A stretch of 10,650 bases of DNA from Coprinopsis marcescibilis (lineage: Eukaryota; Basidiomycota; Agaricomycetes; Agaricales; Psathyrellaceae). The number at the start of each line of letters is the position of its first letter. Positions within the stretch are counted from its first letter, which is position 1. The notes under the pieces are model-generated. The model did not search any database, was not told the origin of the DNA, and saw only the letters and a list, made by a program, of their open reading frames with translations. Made by a program: the position numbers and the translations under genes. Of the stretch, positions 7,991-10,650 are shown in pieces. The stretch lies in contig ML210483.1 in NCBI GenBank assembly GCA_004369085.1, forward strand, positions 1 through 10,650, written 5' to 3'.

Positions 7991-8050
7991 TGGGGTTGAT
8001 TGAGCGTTTTGTGGGTTGGGTTGGGTTAATTGAGCGTTTTGTGGGTTGAG
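7991..8050. repeat. two tandem 30-base G/T-rich units
   Basis: Units 7991-8020 and 8021-8050 share ATTGAGCGTTTTGTGGGTTG exactly and differ at only a few flanking positions. The surrounding + strand (about 7920-8085) is strongly G-rich, the opposite skew to the pyrimidine tract immediately upstream. Confidence 0.85.
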
Positions 8051-8059
8051 GTAGGGTGG

Positions 8060-8855
8060 GGTTGTTGGATGGAGGGGGATATGGTATGTAGCGTTTAGGA
8101 TTGTGTATAGCATGTATCATTGTACCATATCACCGCAGTAGAATCACGGTTATCATATAAAAATTCAATCAGAGGTATTGTGACTCTTTCCTGTCACCCG
8201 TCGCTTCCCTCCTGTTGTATCATTTCGCATCGCATCGCGTTCGATATTCATTAATAATAGTTGTTATTCGTACATCGGGTATCATAAATCCCAAATTCTA
8301 AAATAAAGGCAGGTCTGCGAGACTCGCATCCCAACCAATCACTTTAAAACCAAGCTCTAGAACTATTCTTCTACACTTAAAACGATTGCGATTGAAGTCA
8401 GACTCTCAGGCTGTTTAGACATTACACTTTGGTGGAGGCCTTCTATTCATCTGGTCGTTATCGCTTTAGGCACTTGTGCTTTAAGTCTCAAGTCTTGACT
8501 CTTAGCCGCCTGGAGTGTCGTATAGATGGTAATCAAACAGGCTCGGTTCAATATATCATACACGAGCTAAAACAGCAAAACCGCCACGCCCTAGTACGTT
8601 GTAGTAATTGTTACCCTCGAAAACATATGTAGTGTATATGCTTACCTCGTTTACACCGTTTAGTGGAAGTTATAAAACACCAGCGTTTATCGATGTTTAA
8701 CAGCAGTTTTAAAACATCACGGTTTACTGACGTATCTAGGTATCTGTAGGATACATTACATCTCCTATTGTATGTGTATTAAATGGCTAGGTAGTAAAAG
8801 TAAAAGTAAAAGTATACAAATTTAAACGAAAAAGGGAGCCCCGCTTAAACAAATC
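8060..8855. other. AT-rich intergenic region
   Basis: No supported gene. An open frame from about 8396 to 8632 starts only at a GTG and has no recognisable motif. From about 8640 the sequence becomes AT-rich with recurring CGTTTA/GTTTAA words. A microsatellite of GTAAAA (three full units plus GTA) lies at 8794-8814. No terminal inverted repeats or target-site duplications marking a MITE were found by eye. Confidence 0.45.
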
Positions 8856-9089
8856 TCATGGTGCTACAGAAGCGTCGGTTTCACGAGGGCGGAGGACGGA
8901 ACAGACGACGCACGGATCGGTGAGGTACTTGAGGTGCTGGTTCAGGCCATCCTTGAGCGCCATCTGCCTGGAAGGTCGCACAGACGCCTTGACGATGATA
9001 GCAGAGTCTGGAACTGGGAGCATAACCGAAGCGGCGACCTTTGTGAGTTTCTCGCTCAGGCTCGTGCTGGGTGGCAAGTTAGCGATAGC
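8856..9089 (-). pseudogene. exon-like minus-strand open frame, probable gene remnant
   Basis: A 77-codon frame free of stops (9089 down to the TGA at 8858-8856) sits in a GC-richer island between AT-rich flanks. Third codon positions are mostly C, G or T, with only about nine A, a bias like that of the NLR exons and unlike the surroundings. It reads SEKLTKVAASVMLPVPDSA, then SRQMALKDGLNQHLKYLTD and a C-x-x-C (CVVC) near the end. It opens with no ATG; an acceptor-like CCCCCAG lies just upstream (about 9095-9101), but I could not find a matching exon before the AT-rich DNA. Family not recognised. It may be the 3' exon of a lost gene, or chance; opposite-strand frames here are also open. Confidence 0.35.
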
Positions 9090-9420
9090 TCAACTGGGGG
9101 TTCCAGCCTAGAGCTGCCAGCACACTGCGTCAGCACACCGCAGGACGTCAGACTTCAGGAGACCTTGGAGAGTTAAACACGGTTGACGTAATGTTTTATC
9201 TTTTCATTTTTCTTGTCGGTTACAGGCTGTTTTTCGCGCTCTGTTAAACGCGGCTAAACATCCGTTCTCTCTTTTCTATTTTTTCTTGACAGGACATTTC
9301 TAGTCTACATAAATGCACAATTACTATGGTGCGGTTAACAAGCTCCTTTAATCGGGCAAGGTTAAACAGAAGTTGTCTGCCCCACAGTGCGGGCGTTGAA
9401 CAGATCACGCGGGGTTACAG
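9090..9420. other. AT-rich sequence upstream of the NLR-2 block
   Basis: No gene is seen. T-rich runs lie at about 9193-9215 and 9268-9290, and a weak TATA-like ACATAAAT at about 9307. TAAAC-containing words recur (9173, 9245, 9254, 9363). The stretch is unrelated to the sequence before NLR-1, so any distal regulatory sites of the two copies differ. Confidence 0.4.
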
Positions 9421-9530
9421 TCTGAGTTCCCAGCAACACAGCTCTTTGATCCCAACTCTCACTCTCTTCCAACCGCTCTCCCCTCTCTGGAATCATCCAG
9501 ACTGAGGTTTTGCGACGAGCAGATTGACCC
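9421..9530 (+). promoter_or_regulatory. NLR-2 5' leader / core promoter region
   Basis: The counterpart of 947-1056, about 90% identical by eye, with the same pyrimidine-rich run. Similarity with the first locus begins exactly at 9421. Function is inferred from position. Confidence 0.45.
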
Positions 9531-10650
9531 ATGGGCTCAGGCATATCGAAGACTGTAAGTACTCATATCCTATGCGATGCGTAACCATCTAATCCCTATA
9601 GCTGGAGAAGCGGAAGGAGCGTAAGGATGCAGAAGCCAGGAACGAGCTAAAGAACGAGCAACACGAGCCTCCCATTCCTGGTCAAGCCCGTCAAGCGCCT
9701 TTGGCAACGGATGACGGTCTACCGGTTGTCAATGCGACAATCAGATCCTCCGCGATGTCATGCGATCGAGGTCAAATTGGTTCTATGGCGCCTGATAAAG
9801 CAGATGCACTATTACCCAGTGAGCTCGACCGCATGTCTCCGGCCTTCCCAGTCCTGACCAGCATGATGCAGAGGTACACGCAGAAGATGCGACTGTAAAT
9901 ATCCCGACAACGTTGTCTGATCAAAAGGATACGACATCCCCCAGTGAGTCCGCTCCATTGAATGGCATATCGCCTCACTCTGTGCTAAAGACCATGAAAT
10001 AGAGGAACTCCCCGAAGATACCACTACCAGACCCATTGCGATGTCGTCCAATCAAGGCCGTAAGGATTCTATGGTGTCTAAGCCATCACCTGGTGAGTGC
10101 GACCACAGGCATCTCACCATCCTGGCCAACTAGCATGATGCAGAGGAGCATATCGAAGTTGTAACTGCCGGATTGCCTGCGATGATTTCACATCAAAGCC
10201 ATACGGCTGCTACGACGTCTGATTCGTTATCACCTAGTTAGTGCGACACTGGCCTCTCGCCTTTCCTGATTACTGATTACCATGCTTCGGCAGTGGCTCC
10301 CGCTAAACCGGTATCTGCCTGCGACTCCGAGGGGTTGTTCGCAAATATGCGGGAAGACGGCAGAAAGAATGGTGAGACTATCCCCGTATCGAGCGAATAG
10401 CAATAACACCGCACACCTGGACAGAGATTGGGGACCTGCGAGACACCGCAGGTTCGCATTTGATGACAGGAGCAAGCAATTTTGCCATCTACGGCGGAAC
10501 CTTCAACGCCTCGACCTATTACGTCTACGGTGAGAACGCTTCGACCGCGCATGAGCATTCCGTACTCTCGCCTGCTGGTGAGCGACTTGACTCCCTAACT
10601 CTATCCGTTGTCGTCTTAAATTACCCCCAGATCGTAAGGTCATTGTTAAG
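9531..10650 (+). CDS. NLR-like protein, NLR-2, 5' part only (cut by window edge)
   Basis: Paralogue of NLR-1 with matching exons: 9531-9554, 9602-9818, 9872-9943, 10003-10092, 10144-10236, 10294-10371, 10425-10577, and 10631 onward; introns are 47, 53, 59, 51, 57, 53 and 53 bases. All joins keep frame, with no stop in the 249 codons visible. The product starts MGSGISKT (again a myristoylation consensus), continues with a basic segment (KRKERKDAEARNELKNEQ), the repeat-built linker and GASNFAIYGGTFN in exon 7. Exon 8 is only begun (DRKVIVK), so the NACHT domain itself is not seen and its presence is inferred from NLR-1. Nothing visible marks it as a pseudogene. Unspliced, exon 2 would run into a TAA at 9896, so splicing is needed. 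Confidence 0.85.
9602..10371 (+). repeat. intragenic exon-intron unit duplication in the NLR-2 linker
   Basis: Same organisation as in NLR-1: exons 3-6 (72, 90, 93, 78 bases) are all symmetrical phase 1-1. The word GCGATGTC recurs 286 bases apart (9752 and 10038 regions), and introns 2 and 4 share donor-side and acceptor-side sequence (TGATGCAG). Exon starts align as VHAED, ELPED and EHIEV. Because both paralogues have it, the unit duplication predates the gene duplication. Confidence 0.7.

Larger units (their letters stand above)
9421..10650 (+). repeat. diverged direct duplication, copy 2 (NLR 5' region)
   Basis: Second copy of the block at 947-2173, same orientation, starting 8474 bases downstream of the first. 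The two differ by base changes and small indels: an 8-base shorter intron 1, 21 bases more in exon 2, one extra codon in exon 3 and in exon 6, and no 12-base acceptor duplication. It continues past the window. Confidence 0.92.

Noticed and set aside
7447..8049. 200-codon + frame with poly-Ser and duplicated FVGW-type end
   Set aside because: Most of it is the pyrimidine tract and the 30-base repeat; other frames through the same tract are equally open. The short stretch LKAYAAHIFAQLPLPKG looks protein-like but alone is too little.
8396..8635. + frame ending RCSNCYPRKHM
   Set aside because: No ATG start, no splice-supported neighbour, no recognised family; two close cysteines are not enough.
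1..10650. CRISPR array, tRNA or rRNA genes, transposon termini
   Set aside because: No regularly spaced identical repeats with unique spacers, no tRNA-like T-arm sequence in a plausible fold, and no long terminal or inverted repeats were found on reading.

Overview
The window looks like nuclear DNA of a mushroom-forming basidiomycete (Agaricomycetes). Introns are very short (46-65 bases) with GT..AG ends. The main gene is an NLR-like NACHT protein with the pre-NACHT signatures typical of that group. All gene models were built by eye, by joining open frames at splice sites that keep phase; no transcript or database was consulted.

Layout: 1-946 is non-coding and holds a degenerate TCTTATT minisatellite. 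1057-4566 (+) is a 13-exon NACHT/ankyrin NLR gene (NLR-1, about 952 residues as modelled). 4567-6103 is mostly gene-free and ends in five perfect 16-base repeats. 6104-7211 (-) is a three-exon gene of unknown function (331 residues as modelled). 7212-8855 is a non-coding, skewed, then AT-rich region with several small repeats. 8856-9089 (-) is an exon-like open frame, probably a gene remnant. 9421-10650 is a direct, diverged second copy of the NLR 5' end (NLR-2), cut off by the window edge in exon 8.

NLR architecture: exon 1 is 8 codons and encodes a near-perfect N-myristoylation signal (MGxGISKT). A lysine/arginine-rich segment follows, then a linker built from short repeated exons with phase-1 introns, a GASNxxIYGGTFN motif, the NACHT NTPase (Walker A GTGMPGAGKT, Walker B FIDGLDE, sensor SRP), a winged-helix-like region ending in YTAKDFLEP, and degenerate ankyrin repeats. 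By family knowledge such proteins act in fungal non-self recognition; the ligand and output here are unknown.

Most notable observations: (1) a predicted lipid anchor on both paralogues; (2) linker exons 4 and 5 differ between copies almost only by amino-acid-changing substitutions (21 base differences, 17 replacements, 2 silent) while adjacent introns are about 92-93% identical; (3) the linker arose by duplication of an exon-intron unit inside the gene; (4) a 46-base putative intron that reads like lost ankyrin-repeat coding sequence; (5) three stop-free introns of length divisible by three, one splitting the ATP-binding loop.
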